Below, piece after piece: positions 21,745 to 32,815 of a stretch of 64,000 nt of DNA (the first letter of the stretch is position 1; each line of letters opens with the position of its first letter). This stretch comes from Agapanthus africanus. Taxonomy: Eukaryota > Streptophyta > Magnoliopsida > Asparagales > Amaryllidaceae. The notes under the pieces were generated by a model. The model did no database searches. It saw only the letters and a list, made by a program, of their open reading frames with translations, and was not told the DNA's origin. The translations under genes were made by a program, and so were the position numbers. The stretch is taken from the NCBI GenBank assembly GCA_030015575.1, contig CM057340.1, positions 755,601,632 through 755,665,631 of the forward strand, in the 5' to 3' direction.

Positions 21745-23093
21745 TGATTAATCCAAAAAAATTTGTAGTTTACCGTAATCAGAAACGGCGTCGCTTTGCA
21801 GCTAGCCGGTGAGTACGGGTCGATCCGCAGAGATGTGTAATTTCTTGTTTTTGTGTTATAACGAGTTGATTCAGATTGATGTTTGGTTTTTATCGATTGA
21901 TTTAAAAACTAATTTATGTGATATGAAAGAACTCGTTAGGGTTAAGTCGAAGGTAGGGGTGTTGAGATCAATGTTTTCACCTCTTTCAATGCCGTTGATT
22001 TAAGCTTTTTAGAAAAATTACAACAATTATTAGCAAAGGGGATTAGGATGATTGGGAAGAAACAAAGTTTCTTCCTCTAGATCCTTGTCCGTCCTTTCCT
22101 ATTAATTGATGTGATCTTCATGGACGTCATATATGTCCGGCCTTTTATACTACGGTTCACCGTTACCTTGTAAGTAGGGTGCCGTAGGGGGCGGATCATA
22201 CATGTGTGCATGAAGCTTTCGTTTTGAAAATATGTTGGCATTGAAGGAGGTGAGAGACATCCATCTCTCACTCCCTCTCTTGTTCCTAACCCTAACGAGC
22301 GAGGATTTTACTCGCTCATTAGGGAATTATTACAAAGAGACATTTTTGTTACTTTATGTTTTTAGTGTAATTACTTACTTCTTACGACAGATTAAAAATA
22401 GCTAAACTAGTGAACTACAGCAAACAAATGGATAACTAGGGCAAGTAATGATATTAAACTAAGGCAGGAATTAAATAAATTAAAAACTTACAAGAAAAGA
22501 TGATGCTCTTGATCTCTCAACAGGTCTGAATTTTTATTGATTGATAAGAGGCATGCATTTTACAGATCTTGAGTACAATTTATAAGCAACCAGTGAAGCT
22601 AGGGTTACAGACTCTCGTATACATGAAATTACTGATTTGCCCCCTAAAAATCCCAACATATGAAACGACACACCGACACAAGAAGTCGGTGCCGACACGG
22701 GCACCATATAGCCGCGGTTCTGCGGCAAAGACATGCCTTTGGCCGCGGTTCCGCGGCCTTTTGGTGGGCTTGGCTCACCAACTTTTTGTGGTTGGTTTTT
22801 CTTCTCTTGGGCTTCCTAGTGTTCTCCAGATCCTTAGTGAAAATTTGTAAGGATCTTTTGACCGTTTCACTTTCGTCTTTTGGACCTTGCACTGTTCTTC
22901 GTCTTGGCTTAAGTAAGATCCGTCTGCTGGTTGGTCAAAAGTCCATTTTCTGTAGCATCTTTCGTCTTTTTCACTGTATTTGTTCCAAGAGCCTGTATCC
23001 TGTATCATGCAACAAACGAGCGTCAAAAGTACCTGTTTACTTATAAAATGCATAAAAGTGGGGCATATGAATTGCAATATTATGATGTGAACA
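21745..23093 (-). repeat. 3' LTR (left) of element F
   Basis: It is 1349 bp, TGATTAATCC...GTGAACA on the plus strand. A minus-strand TATAAAAGG box (plus-strand CCTTTTATA near 22141) is the probable promoter. GGCCGCGGTTCCGCGGCC at 22741-22758 is a perfect 8-bp-stem palindrome. Confidence 0.96.
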
Positions 23094-23108
23094 AATACCC
23101 CCAAACTT
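23094..23108 (-). other. Polypurine tract of element F
   Basis: Plus-strand AATACCCCCAAACTT abuts the LTR end at 23093 and is identical to the tract of element B. Confidence 0.9.
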
Positions 23109-23156
23109 ACCTTTTGCTCGTCCTCGAGCAAACTTATTATTTTATTCTAACCTAGC

Positions 23157-23283
23157 CACACTTTCGCAGGGAAACGCGATTGCACTGAGCACGTGCAACA
23201 AGCCGTTAAACCTCTAGGTGTCCCTAGTAGGAGGAGTGTTGTCTCCTGAGGGTTTTCAGCGGATTACACCCACAAAATCCTAT
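23157..23283 (-). other. 127-bp conserved non-coding block (copy in element F)
   Basis: It is about 96 % identical to 12100-12226 of element B and sits at the same distance class from the PPT. The hairpin AGGAG/CTCCT with outer CCCT/AGGG is kept in both. Confidence 0.8.
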
Positions 23284-24446
23284 CAACTTGGTTTTTCGAC
23301 TTTTGTTTTCCAATTAGGTTTTCTAACAAGGAATTCTATTATCGTCGCCCCGCAAATTATCCACCCATATTCTTCACACTTCCTTATTATATAACTTAAG
23401 ATTGTACATGTTCTATAGAATTACTTAGAATTCAGCATTTCTTAAGTTTTTCTTCTAGAGTTTCATCTCCACTTAGGAATTTCTTTCAACTCTATTAAAG
23501 ATACAAGTTTTATTTTTCATTCCTTTCTCTTATCTAAACTCTAATCACATATCCCCACGTGTGTGTAATTTTTACCCCTACACTTGGAAATTCAAATCAA
23601 GCAATCGTATTCTCGTCCATTGTCCAAAGCACTTAACTTTCGCTTACACATCCTTCATGCGACCGTTAATACTTCATGAGGTACCAACAGCCGATTACAA
23701 GATGCGTTAGCCCTTTAAAGCGTATTTCCTAGTTTTGCAACACCCAAGGCTTTTAGCAGTGACTCCCAAACCAGTTGGTCTAAGGCACTAGGTGATGAAG
23801 CACCCTCGCTAATTAATTTTCTAGCCCTAAGTAATCACAAAAACCAGTGTCCATTTTTTTTTCATTTTTTTTTCTTTTTATTTTCATTGTGCTAAGGACT
23901 TTAGACAAGAGTAATTCAAGGTCTCTTCTACTAATCCAAGTTTCAAGGTGCGTGATTGTGCATTTTGTAGGGTACATGTTTTCAGAATCTAGACTTAAGT
24001 TAGGAACTATTTTTCAAACTTATACTCTAATAAAAGCTTCAATATTTTTCCTTCGTTTTGACTTAGCCCAAGAAGTGAACCCAAAACTTGCCTATTCCTA
24101 AATAACCTACAAAGACATACACTTTCTACCGTTAAACTTTAAGCAAGGTTATTTTTAGGGTTTTTAATTTACTAAGTCTAAGATCTAGTTTTTCCTAGCT
24201 AGTTAACCTTTTTATCAACTCAAGTCAATTAACCAAAATTGAATACAATAATTTTTATAATTTTTGAAATTTTCTCAATTTTTATGGGTTTTACAGTTTT
24301 CTAAATTTTTTTATGATTTTTATATAAAAATGCAATGCAGAAATTAAATATGCAAAAGGAAAACAAAGATATATACAATATGCAATGCGAAGGATAACTA
24401 TATACATCACTCTCTAATACCCCCAAACTTGAGCAAAGCAGTGCCC
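23284..24446 (-). other. 3' non-coding region of element F
   Basis: AT-rich with no supported ORF. Patches resemble 12400-12900 of element B, including CATGCGACCGTTAATACTTC (23657 region) and a GGCACTAGGTGATGAAGCAC-like word (23785 region). Confidence 0.65.
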
Positions 24447-25415
24447 TCACTGCCCGGCCCCACGTCGCGCTCGTGAGCGTGAACGTGATCTCTCCCCTCT
24501 AGCCAAAAGTGTTTGGATCCCCCGCTCAATTTCCGTCAACCGACGGTCGTGCTCTCGTGCAGTTGCCCGAAACTCATCTCTCAAAGAGTCTATTCTTCTC
24601 ACTGTTTTTCGCATTAATCGCGCATGCTCCTGGGGAGTTAGCTCTTCCCCACTCGAAGTCGAGCTCGAGCTAGGGGTGTGTGCAGGTACATTCTCTGCCG
24701 GTTCTGTTCGTGTCCAAATATCCGTGAGTCTAGAGTAGGACGACGAGACGCCCTCTAAAAGTGGTCGAACCGGGACACCGTCTATCGAATATGAGTCAAA
24801 TTCCTCGGCTCGAAGGAAATAACGGCAGAGTTGGGTAATGAGTATGGGACATGGATATACACTACCTCGTTTCCCCGTACCTATGGATTGGAGCAAAACC
24901 GTGCACATGTCGAACCTAGGATTTTTCGTCATTAAAGTGTGGACGACATGTAACGATGGGGTGAAAAAGGTCATGTTGTGAGAACTTCCAAAAATATTGT
25001 TTTGTGCCCACCGGCACACAGTTAAAACATTTGCGAAAAGGGTCCGTGCTTGGATCCCCTTACGCGGTTCTCGTGCACAGTCATTACCCATTAATGGCAT
25101 ATAATCTTCAAAGCGAAGTGGGTGTTCATGTGCAGGTACACGTGGTATGAGTGTAACCTCGTGTATCATGTCCCTATCGATGCGAATTTCACGGTTTCCC
25201 CAATTCAGTTTAATGTACCCTAAGTTGTCTAAGCTATTATCTTCCATGGATTCGTAAAATAGAGCAACTAGGGTTGGTAGAGCAAATGCAGCTGCATGAT
25301 TATAGAGGAGGAAATTCCAGCCTCTTTGTGCGATTTCGTATGGGAAATATGTACCGTAAATCTCGTGTGCGAAAACAGGGGGAAAATCCCTTTCATACTG
25401 CAATTTGTGTCCCAT
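24447..25415 (-). CDS. Athila-type extra ORF (ORF after integrase), 322 aa
   Basis: This is an uninterrupted frame from ATG at 25415 to the stop at 24447, in sense with gag-pol and about 480 bp after it. The N-terminal 220 residues resemble the plant transposon-associated protein family found as Athila ORF1 (patches such as IKLNWGNREI and CPILITQLC); I recognise this from memory, not from a search. A Ser/Thr-rich linker follows, then a charged, probably coiled-coil segment (about residues 255-310), then a short Arg/Ser-rich tail (RSRSRSRARRG). I see no signal peptide or convincing membrane segment, so an envelope role is not supported. Its function is unknown. It is intact while the neighbouring polyprotein is broken. 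Confidence 0.8.
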   Translation of the reverse strand: MGHKLQYERDFPPVFAHEIYGTYFPYEIAQRGWNFLLYNHAAAFALPTLVALFYESMEDNSLDNLGYIKLNWGNREIRIDRDMIHEVTLIPRVPAHEHPLRFEDYMPLMGNDCAREPRKGIQARTLFANVLTVCRWAQNNIFGSSHNMTFFTPSLHVVHTLMTKNPRFDMCTVLLQSIGTGKRGSVYPCPILITQLCRYFLRAEEFDSYSIDGVPVRPLLEGVSSSYSRLTDIWTRTEPAENVPAHTPSSSSTSSGEELTPQEHARLMRKTVRRIDSLRDEFRATAREHDRRLTEIERGIQTLLARGERSRSRSRARRGAGQ

Positions 25416-25896
25416 TACGATTTTACAGAGAAAATATATGCAGAAACAGAGAGTATGGGTTCAGATTTACCTCCCCTGAAAAATTCAGGGGGTGACGACT
25501 CAGAGCAGCAGCGGTTGCACGGCGGGAGACGGTATCGGCGGCGGAAGCGCGGCTCTCTGGTGGATTTGCGGCGAGATTTTTCTGCAGGGGCTTGGGGGTG
25601 GCGGCTAGGGTTTGATGAGAAGAAAATGTTTTAGGGGAAACAAACAGAGAGGTCGGGTTCCTTTAAATAGGGGATTGGAGGGTGATTTGCATAAAACACC
25701 TTCTAATCCGAGGGTTTTATTTGTAAAAACAGCTCTTAATCTGCAATTTTGCAATTAGGTCCAAAAGTTATTATTTTTTATTAACAAATTTTTTATGGTG
25801 TTTTGGAAATATATACACAAATAATATACACACCCCCAAACTTAGTTGAAATAGTGTCCTTCGGAAACGAAATTTGGGGGTGAAAGCGGAGGAAGA

Positions 25897-26178
25897 TCAA
25901 TCAGTGTAAATCGGCTCCTGCAAAAACAGGAGCTCCTCCGAAGGATCCGCAGTGAAGAACGGTTTTAGTCGATGCCCATTTACCTTGAATAGGGTACCGT
26001 CTTCAGGGTTCTCAAGATCAACCGCACCGTGCGGATAAACGGTGCGGACTATAAAAGGTCCTCTCCATCTGGACCTGAGCTTACCAGGATGAAAATGTAA
26101 CCGAGTGTCATAAAGTAGAACCTGTTGACCAGGTTTAAAAGTTTTTCGTAAAAGGTGTTTATCGTGGAACACCTTGGC
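25897..26178 (-). pseudogene. Element F polyprotein, C-terminal end of integrase
   Basis: This is the last in-frame segment after the TGA at 26179-26181. It contains LRKTFKPGQQVLLYDTRLH and KLRSRWRGPFIV, the usual C-terminal integrase fold of Athila/Tat elements, and ends at a natural stop (25897). No chromodomain follows. It keeps the same frame as upstream segments. Confidence 0.85.
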
Positions 26179-27483
26179 TCAGTTTTTAGCAGTTATGGCA
26201 TTATCATATGCCTCATCCCTTAGCTCCTCCAACTCATTCAATTGCAGCTTTCTGTTGCTGCCCGCATCTCCTAAAGACAAATTCAGCTCTTTGATAGCCC
26301 AAAATGCTTTATGCTCGATCTCCACTGGGAGGTGGCAAGCCTTCCCGTACACAAGCCGGTATGGAGACATACCACGATCGGTCTTATATGCAGTACGGAA
26401 AGCCCATAGTGCATCTATCAGTTTGAGTAACCAATCCTTACGGTTTTTGGAAACCGTTTTCTCCAAAATTTGCTTTATTTGCCGATTTGAAACCTCGGCT
26501 TGCCCACATGTTTGGGGGTGATATGGCGTTGACAATTTATGGGTGATAGAGTATTTACGCATTAAGGATTCGAAAGTCCTATTGCAGAAGTGAGAACCAT
26601 TATCACTTATTATCGCCCGAGGGTGCCCGAATCGAGAAAATATGTGTTCTTTAAGGAATCGAACGACAACTTTATTATCGTTCGTTCGGCTGGGCACAGC
26701 CTCGACCCACGTAGAAACGTAGTCAACCGCCAACAGAATATACACATTTCCAAAAGAGTTAGGAAATGGTCTCATGAAATCTATACCCCAAACATCAAAA
26801 ATGTCCACTACCAAAATGGGTTGGAGTGGCATTTCGTTTCTCCGCGAAATCCGGCCCAAGTGTTGGCACCGGGAGCAAGTTTTGCAGTATTCAAATGCAT
26901 CCTTGAAGAGTCGTGGCCAATAGAAACCACACTGCAAAACTTTTTCGGCTGTCTTCTTTGGGCCAAAGTGCCCGCCACATGCTTGATCGTGGCAGAAAGA
27001 CAGCACGCTCTTGACCTCACTCTCGGGCACACACCGACGAATGATTTGGTCGGAACAGTATTTAAAAAGATAGGGCTCATCCCAGTAAAAATGCTTTACT
27101 TGGGATAAAAATCGAAGTTTATCCTGTTTCGACCAATCATTAGGAATCAGGCCGGTGGCTAAATAGTTTACAATATCGGCGAACCATGGTTCGCAAGAAA
27201 CGGTCAAGAGTTGCTCGTCGGGAAAAACATCAGTGATTGGAAGATCGAGCGTGGGCGAAGAAGGAAGTCGTGATAGATGATCAGCTACTACGTTTTCACA
27301 TCCTTTTTTGTCCTTAATAACAAGGTCAAACTCTTGCAATAAAAGGATCCAACGTATTAGCCTTGACTTAGCATCCTTCTTCGCAAAAAGGTGGCGAAGA
27401 GCCGAATGATCAGTATAAACAACGACTGGAGAGCCGATTAAATAAGACCGAAATTTTTCGAGTGCAAACACAACAGCTAAAAA
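26179..27483 (-). pseudogene. Element F polyprotein, RNase H end and integrase
   Basis: RNase H residues ([11 protein letters not shown]) are followed by the linker, then integrase with HHCC-type zinc finger ([11 protein letters not shown]) and the DDE core: [18 protein letters not shown] and a downstream Glu in QAEVSNR. Stops border it on both sides (TAA 27484-27486 and TGA 26179-26181). Both stops are in the continuous polyprotein frame, so this is decay by point mutation and not separate genes. Confidence 0.92.
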
Positions 27484-28560
27484 TTATTTCTCTGTTGTTG
27501 TGTAATTAAGTTGGGCCTCATTTAGTGTTCGGCTAGCATAATAAATCACGTGCGGCATCTTATTAATGTGCTGTCCAAGAACAGCGCCAATAGCAAAGTC
27601 TGATGCGTCGCACATGATTTCAAAAGGGTGCGTCCAGTCGGGAGATGAGAGGATGGGCGCAGTGATGAGTGAATGTTTTAAAGACTCGAATGCTTCAGTG
27701 CATGTGGAGTCGAAAGCGAAAGTTGTGTCCTTGGCCAGTAATAGAGTCAAGGGTCTAGCAATCTTGCTAAAGTCCTTGATAAACCGTCTGTAGAAACCAG
27801 CGTGGCTAAGGAAGGCTCTAATATCTTTGACGCATTTTGGGGGAGGTAGGTTAGAAATCACTTCGATTTTGGCCCTGTCTACCTCGATGCCGTTTTGCGA
27901 GATGACATGTCCTAAGACGATGCCCTCTCGCACCATGAAATGGCACTTCTCCCAATTCAATGTTAGATTCTTATCCCTGCAGCGGGTAAGAACAGCGTCA
28001 AGATGGCGTAAGCACTCGTCGAAGGAGTCGCCGAAGATGGAGAAATCATCCATAAAAATCTCCAAGAACTTTTCAACCATGTCTGAAAAGATCCCCATCA
28101 TACACCGCTGAAATGTCGCGGGTGCATTGCATAACCCAAAGGGCATGCAACGATAGGCAAACGTGCCAAAGGGACAAGTGAATGTTGTCTTGTCTTGATC
28201 CTCTTTGGCGATGGGGACTTGATTGTAACCGGAATAGCCATCGAGAAAGCAATAGAACTCGTGCCCTGCCAAACGCTCGAGCATTTGGTCAATGAAAGGT
28301 AAAGGAAAGTGGTATTTCCTTGTTGCGGCATTGAGTTTCCTATAGTCTATGCAGACTCGCCACCCAGTTTGGGTGCGAGTGGGAATCAACTCATTTGCCT
28401 CATTGGTGATGACCGTAATGCCCGATTTCTTTGGCACAACGTGGATTGGCCTAACCCATTGGCTATCCGAGATAGGGTAAATGATACCGCTATCCAGACA
28501 CTTGACAATTTCCTTCTTAACCGCCTCTTTCATGATGGGGTTGAGGCGCCTTTGTGGATC
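27484..28560 (-). pseudogene. Element F polyprotein, reverse transcriptase and start of RNase H
   Basis: Ty3/gypsy RT motifs appear in order: RVCIDYRKLNAAT, FLDGYSGYNQVPI, FGLCNAPATFQRCM, the catalytic IFMDDFSIFG and FLSHAGFYRRFIKDFS, then RNase H start EIMCDASDFAIGAVL. The catalytic FMDD is intact. The segment ends at TAA 27484-27486 inside RNase H, where relatives have a Glu codon. Confidence 0.95.
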
Positions 28561-29136
28561 TCATGCTGACTTGGCATCATCCATTAAGTGTATATGATGT
28601 TCGACTATGAGGGGACTAATCCCCTTAATGTCCGCCATAGACCAGCCGAAAGCTTGCCGATTATTATGTAAGACCATCAAAAGAGCTTTCTCTTGCTCAA
28701 GAGCTAGAGAGGCTGATATAATGACAGGTAAGGTCTCATTATCACCTAGATAAGCATATTTTAGGTGTGTCGGCAAAAGCTTTAATTCGAGTTTAGGAGG
28801 TGAAACAATAGATGGTAACAATGGGGTAGTTGTTTCAAACTCGAATGATTCCATCAAAGGTTCGAACCGAGTGTACGCAACAGTGTCGGATGGTTCAACT
28901 AACTCATCCGAAAAAGAAAAAGACTCCAATTCAGGTGATGAGTCTTCAAAGTCATCAACGAAGGTAAAGCACTCAAAATCATTATCCGTGGTGAAAGCTG
29001 CATCGGATTCTAGGAGGAACGCACTAGTGGCGTTAACATTGCTGTGATCGAACAAAAAATTCTCGAATTCACAGTCCTCCTCCGCGATCTCATTGATCGA
29101 GCGAACATCAAGTACGCTAGCATTGGGCTCAGCAGG
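28561..29136 (-). pseudogene. Element F polyprotein, protease-RT linker
   Basis: This is an acidic segment without catalytic motif between protease and RT. It lies between TAG 29137-29139 and TGA 28561-28563 in the common frame. The end (LEQEKALLMVL...AFGWSMADIKGI) is the conserved lead-in to gypsy RT. Confidence 0.8.
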
Positions 29137-30975
29137 CTAACTTCCTAACTTGAAAATATTGAGCTCAATTGTCATATTGCCGAAAGATAAGTTCATTGAA
29201 CCATTACGACAATTGATCACTGCGTTGGAAGTAGCTAGAAATGGTCGACCAAGTATTACCGGAATTTGGTTCCGGGGGTTAGCAACAGGTTGTGTATCCA
29301 TCACAATAAAGTCAACGGGGAAAATGAAATCCCCTACTCTTATTAACACATCCTCCAGCTCTCCCCTAGGATGGGTTATTGACCAGTCAGCTATTTGGAG
29401 AGTACAGTGAGTGGGCTTAAGCTCTCCAACGCCTAATTGCTCGTACACAGAATAGGGTAGCAAATTGACGCTCGCGCCAAGATCTAATAGTGCTCTATTG
29501 ATGTTCTTGTCCCCAATTGTTATCGAAATGGTAGGACACCCGGGGTCCTTTTGTTTTGGGGGAAGGGAATTTACAAGAGCATCACTAATAGCACTAGCCA
29601 CAAAAACTTTCTTTGGCACTTGCGACTTTCTCTTTTTGGTGCACAAGTCCTTTAAAATTTTGGCATATGAAGGAACTTGCTGAATTGCATCCAAAAGAGG
29701 GATATTTATGCTAACCTGTTTGAACAACTCGACAATCTTCTCCATTTGAGGAGTTGGTTTATTGGATCTCAATCGATTAGGAAAAGGAACATTTTGAAAG
29801 GTGGTTGAGTCCAAATTTTGCGGATCAGATTGTCGAGCTGGAACGGCACCCCGTGTAGATGTGTTCGTGTTGTGAGAAATGGGTCCGTTCAAGGTAGAAG
29901 AGGTAGAGCCATGTGAAGGGTGGAGAATAGGCTCTAAAGAAGAAGATGAAGGTGAAGAAGATGAAGAAGCCCCACCGGCAGGGGTGTCATTGTTCATGCC
30001 CACATTTTTCTGCAACACTTTGCCCGATCTCAACGTGGTCACGGCATTTACGTTATGATTTTGCTGTTGAACTGCAGCATGTGCATGACCGGGGTTGGGC
30101 AGTGGTTGAGACGGGAGTTTTCCTTTTTCGCGCTCACTCAAAACTGCATTGAGTTGTGCAATTTGTGCCTCAATAGATTTGATGCTTTGATCGTGTGAGG
30201 CACTATTTTGCACTAAAGATTGAATAGAAGTCTCAAGTCTTGCTGTAGACTGTGTAGATTGCTTAAGGAACGCATCTAGACTTCTTTCGAGCGAGCTAAC
30301 CTTATCATTATTAGGTTGAACATAATTGTTTGGCTGGTAAGCATTATTCGGCACAAAATTGTTCACCTGATTAGGGTAAGGTTGTTGAAATTGTTGCGGT
30401 TGATATTGAGTTTGCGAGGGTGCTTGTTGTTGTTGTTGTTGTGGAGGAGGTCTTTGAAAATTATTATTATTTCCTTGGAATTGTTGATTTTGGTTCCAAG
30501 CGAAATTTGGGTGACTCCTCCACCCCGGATTATACGTCGAAGAGTACGGATCGTTTCTTTGTCGTTGCTGAAATACAGCATTGACTTGATCCTGTCCTTG
30601 TGTAGATGCATTATAAGGACACTCTTCGGTCAGGTGCGATGGATCCGCACAACAAGCACAGACAGTTCGTGGAGGCATAGCAGGGGCAGGAGAAGACGAT
30701 GAGATTTTGGTCTCGATCGCTTCTAGCTTTTTCGTAAGAGCGGCCATCTCGGCCTTCATGGCAATCGACATCCCTACTTGATGTATGCCTGCCCTAGATT
30801 GACCACTAGAAGATGATGTGGTCTTGGTGCTCTCCCACTGTATTGTCTGCTCACTAAGATCCTCGAGAAACTGCCACGCTTCATCACTAGACTTAGAGAG
30901 AAAATGACCTTGACAGATGGTTTCTAGCAACTGCTTCGTTGCCGAGTTCAATCCCTCGTATAATGTTTGGCAAAG
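29137..30975 (-). pseudogene. Element F polyprotein, gag C-terminal half and protease
   Basis: It starts in gag (QLLETICQGHFLSKSSDEAW), followed by a zinc knuckle C-x2-C-x4-H-x4-C (CACC...HLTEEC, about 100 residues in), a long Gln/Asn/Pro-rich stretch, a Ser-rich linker and an aspartic protease with LLDLGASVNLLP (about residue 490). Protease Asp-Leu-Gly in place of Asp-Thr/Ser-Gly is usual in Athila. The segment ends at TAG 29137-29139. Confidence 0.92.
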
Positions 30976-31689
30976 TTACCAACTTTTTATCCCATGATGA
31001 GGGCATTGAACTAGTAGGTCCTTAAATCTCTCGAAACACTTCCAAAATGGTTCGGAAGGAAGTTGTGAGAATTGAATTATTTCATTTCGAATTCTGGCAG
31101 TTTTATGGTGAGGATAGAACTTTTTCAGAAAAGCCTTCACAAACTCGTCCCAATTTCTTATGGAATGTAATGCGGTGCTATATAGCCACTTCTCGGCTAG
31201 GTCACATAAGGTGAAAGGAATGACCCTTAGCCTTATAGCGTCATCACTCAATTGGGTCGTTTTCATCATAGCGCACACATTTTGGAATTTATTAATAAAG
31301 ATATATGCGTCTTCAGTTTCCAAACCATGAAATTTCGGCAGCATATTGATGAAATGTGGTTTAATCTCAAAATTGTCCCCATTTGCCGGTGGGGGTGAAA
31401 GACAGGTGGGTAAAGAAGTGCGGATGGGGTAAAAGAGGTCTTGGAGCGCAACTCGTGCGGGTGCTTCAACAGGCGGCTGGTTCGGGTCATTCACACTTAA
31501 CGGAGGTGGAATCCTTCCCGTCGGTAAGGTATTGTTGGGATTGAATCCCGACATACCTTCGGTGAAAGAAATTGAAGGTGAGGGTAAGAAAGTGGACGGA
31601 TTTTCGACTTCGGTGTCGAAAGGTTCGTTGGTCGGTACCAACGAAACGCGGACTAATCGGGCGTCTGTATCCCTAGCCCAAAGCGACAT
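30976..31689 (-). pseudogene. Element F polyprotein, gag N-terminal part
   Basis: ATG at 31689. An unstructured Pro-rich N-terminus of about 110 residues is followed by the retrotransposon gag (capsid) domain: FHGLETEDAYIFINKF, then AEKWLYSTALHSIRNWDEF and FLKKFYPHHKTARIRNEI. It ends at TAA 30976-30978, where relatives have a Gln codon, and gag continues in frame after it. Confidence 0.92.
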
Positions 31690-32795
31690 ACACTAAAAAG
31701 GGATAGTGCAGTCAGAAAAAAAAAAAGAAAAACAGAATGTGGGGGTAAGATAACGTCAGTGAGGGAAAGTGGTGTGGTGAATTTGCAGGTTTTCTTTTTG
31801 CGACAAGTTACAAGTTTTGAAAAGTTTTATTTATTATTTTTTTGTTTTATGTGGGAGTTTTGCAAAGTGGTTTTTGAAAAAGGACTCGTTACACAATTGT
31901 ATCAACCACACATGCACAATCAGGCCTAGATCTAGGGTCGCCTAGGTCTACTAGACAACTCCTAACTAGGGATAGAAATAGGACCTCAAACCGCCTCTTC
32001 ACGGACAAGTACGGCCAGGTAAGTGGGAAGGAACCACCACTACAGTGGGCCTAATTAATAACCACTAGCCTAGACACCGCAATGTCGGTTAGGATAAACG
32101 GCCAATGCCTACCCTAGTCCTTTTCCTATTGAGCTCGCTGTCCTTAGGTCTGAGTCTAATCTTTTTTAATTAACTGTGGTCAATGCACATGCTTTAGGTG
32201 TTTTCTGGGGTCCTGGGAAGGGTGATGAATTTCCCACCCAATCTGAGTTTGGTCAATTAGCCCCTTAAGTCCAATTAAATTATGAAAAACAAAAAAATTC
32301 ACTTGCAATCAATTTTTAGCGCGGCGCAAAGAAACCTGCAGAAAATCTGTTATTGAGAAGAGGGAGAAGATTTTTGCGCAAAGAAGTCCTGCAGAAAGTT
32401 TTCACAGTGGAGATATGGAGGTTGCAGAGGGGAAGAAAAGAGAGCAAACCATGCAAATTTTATGTGCTGATGTGGCAGAACGGCGGCGGTTCCACGGTTT
32501 TTATGCCCTATATGCGGCGGAAAGGCGGCCAAACAGTGGGATCAGGCTCTGAAACTTTTTGTACTGTTCTGTGCTTAAAATTCCTCTCTGTTCTTATGCT
32601 CCTTTTCTGTTTTGACCTTCTGTAAAACTCCAGATCCAAAAGTCTTTGCTGTTCCTGCAAGATTCCAACGAGAAACCCTTCAAACAGATAAAAATAATGA
32701 AAAGATAATTTTTGTATTTTGTATTTTCTGATTTTTATAATTTTTCAAAATTTATATCAACCCGAAATCATACAAATCCAAAAAAAATTACGCCA
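31690..32795 (-). other. Leader of element F
   Basis: No supported gene. 31925-32165 resembles the leader of element B. A poly-A/purine run (31717-31733) and a GC-rich word GGCGGCGGTTCCACGG (32472-32487) are present. Confidence 0.65.
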
Positions 32796-32813
32796 TCCCC
32801 GGCAACGACGCCA
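32796..32813 (-). other. Primer binding site of element F (tRNA-Asp)
   Basis: Plus-strand TCCCCGGCAACGACGCCA reads TGGCGTCGTTGCCGGGGA on the minus strand. It differs at one base from the Athila tRNA-Asp PBS and lies 2 bp from the LTR. Confidence 0.93.
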
Positions 32814-32815
32814 TT

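Noticed and set aside
22660-23046. 128-aa ORF repeated at 33731-34117
   Set aside because: Duplicate because it lies in both LTRs of F; no domain, opposite to the element's sense.
24447-25415. Envelope-like protein in F
   Set aside because: No signal peptide, transmembrane segment or coiled-coil ectodomain; motifs fit the Athila ORF1-type family.
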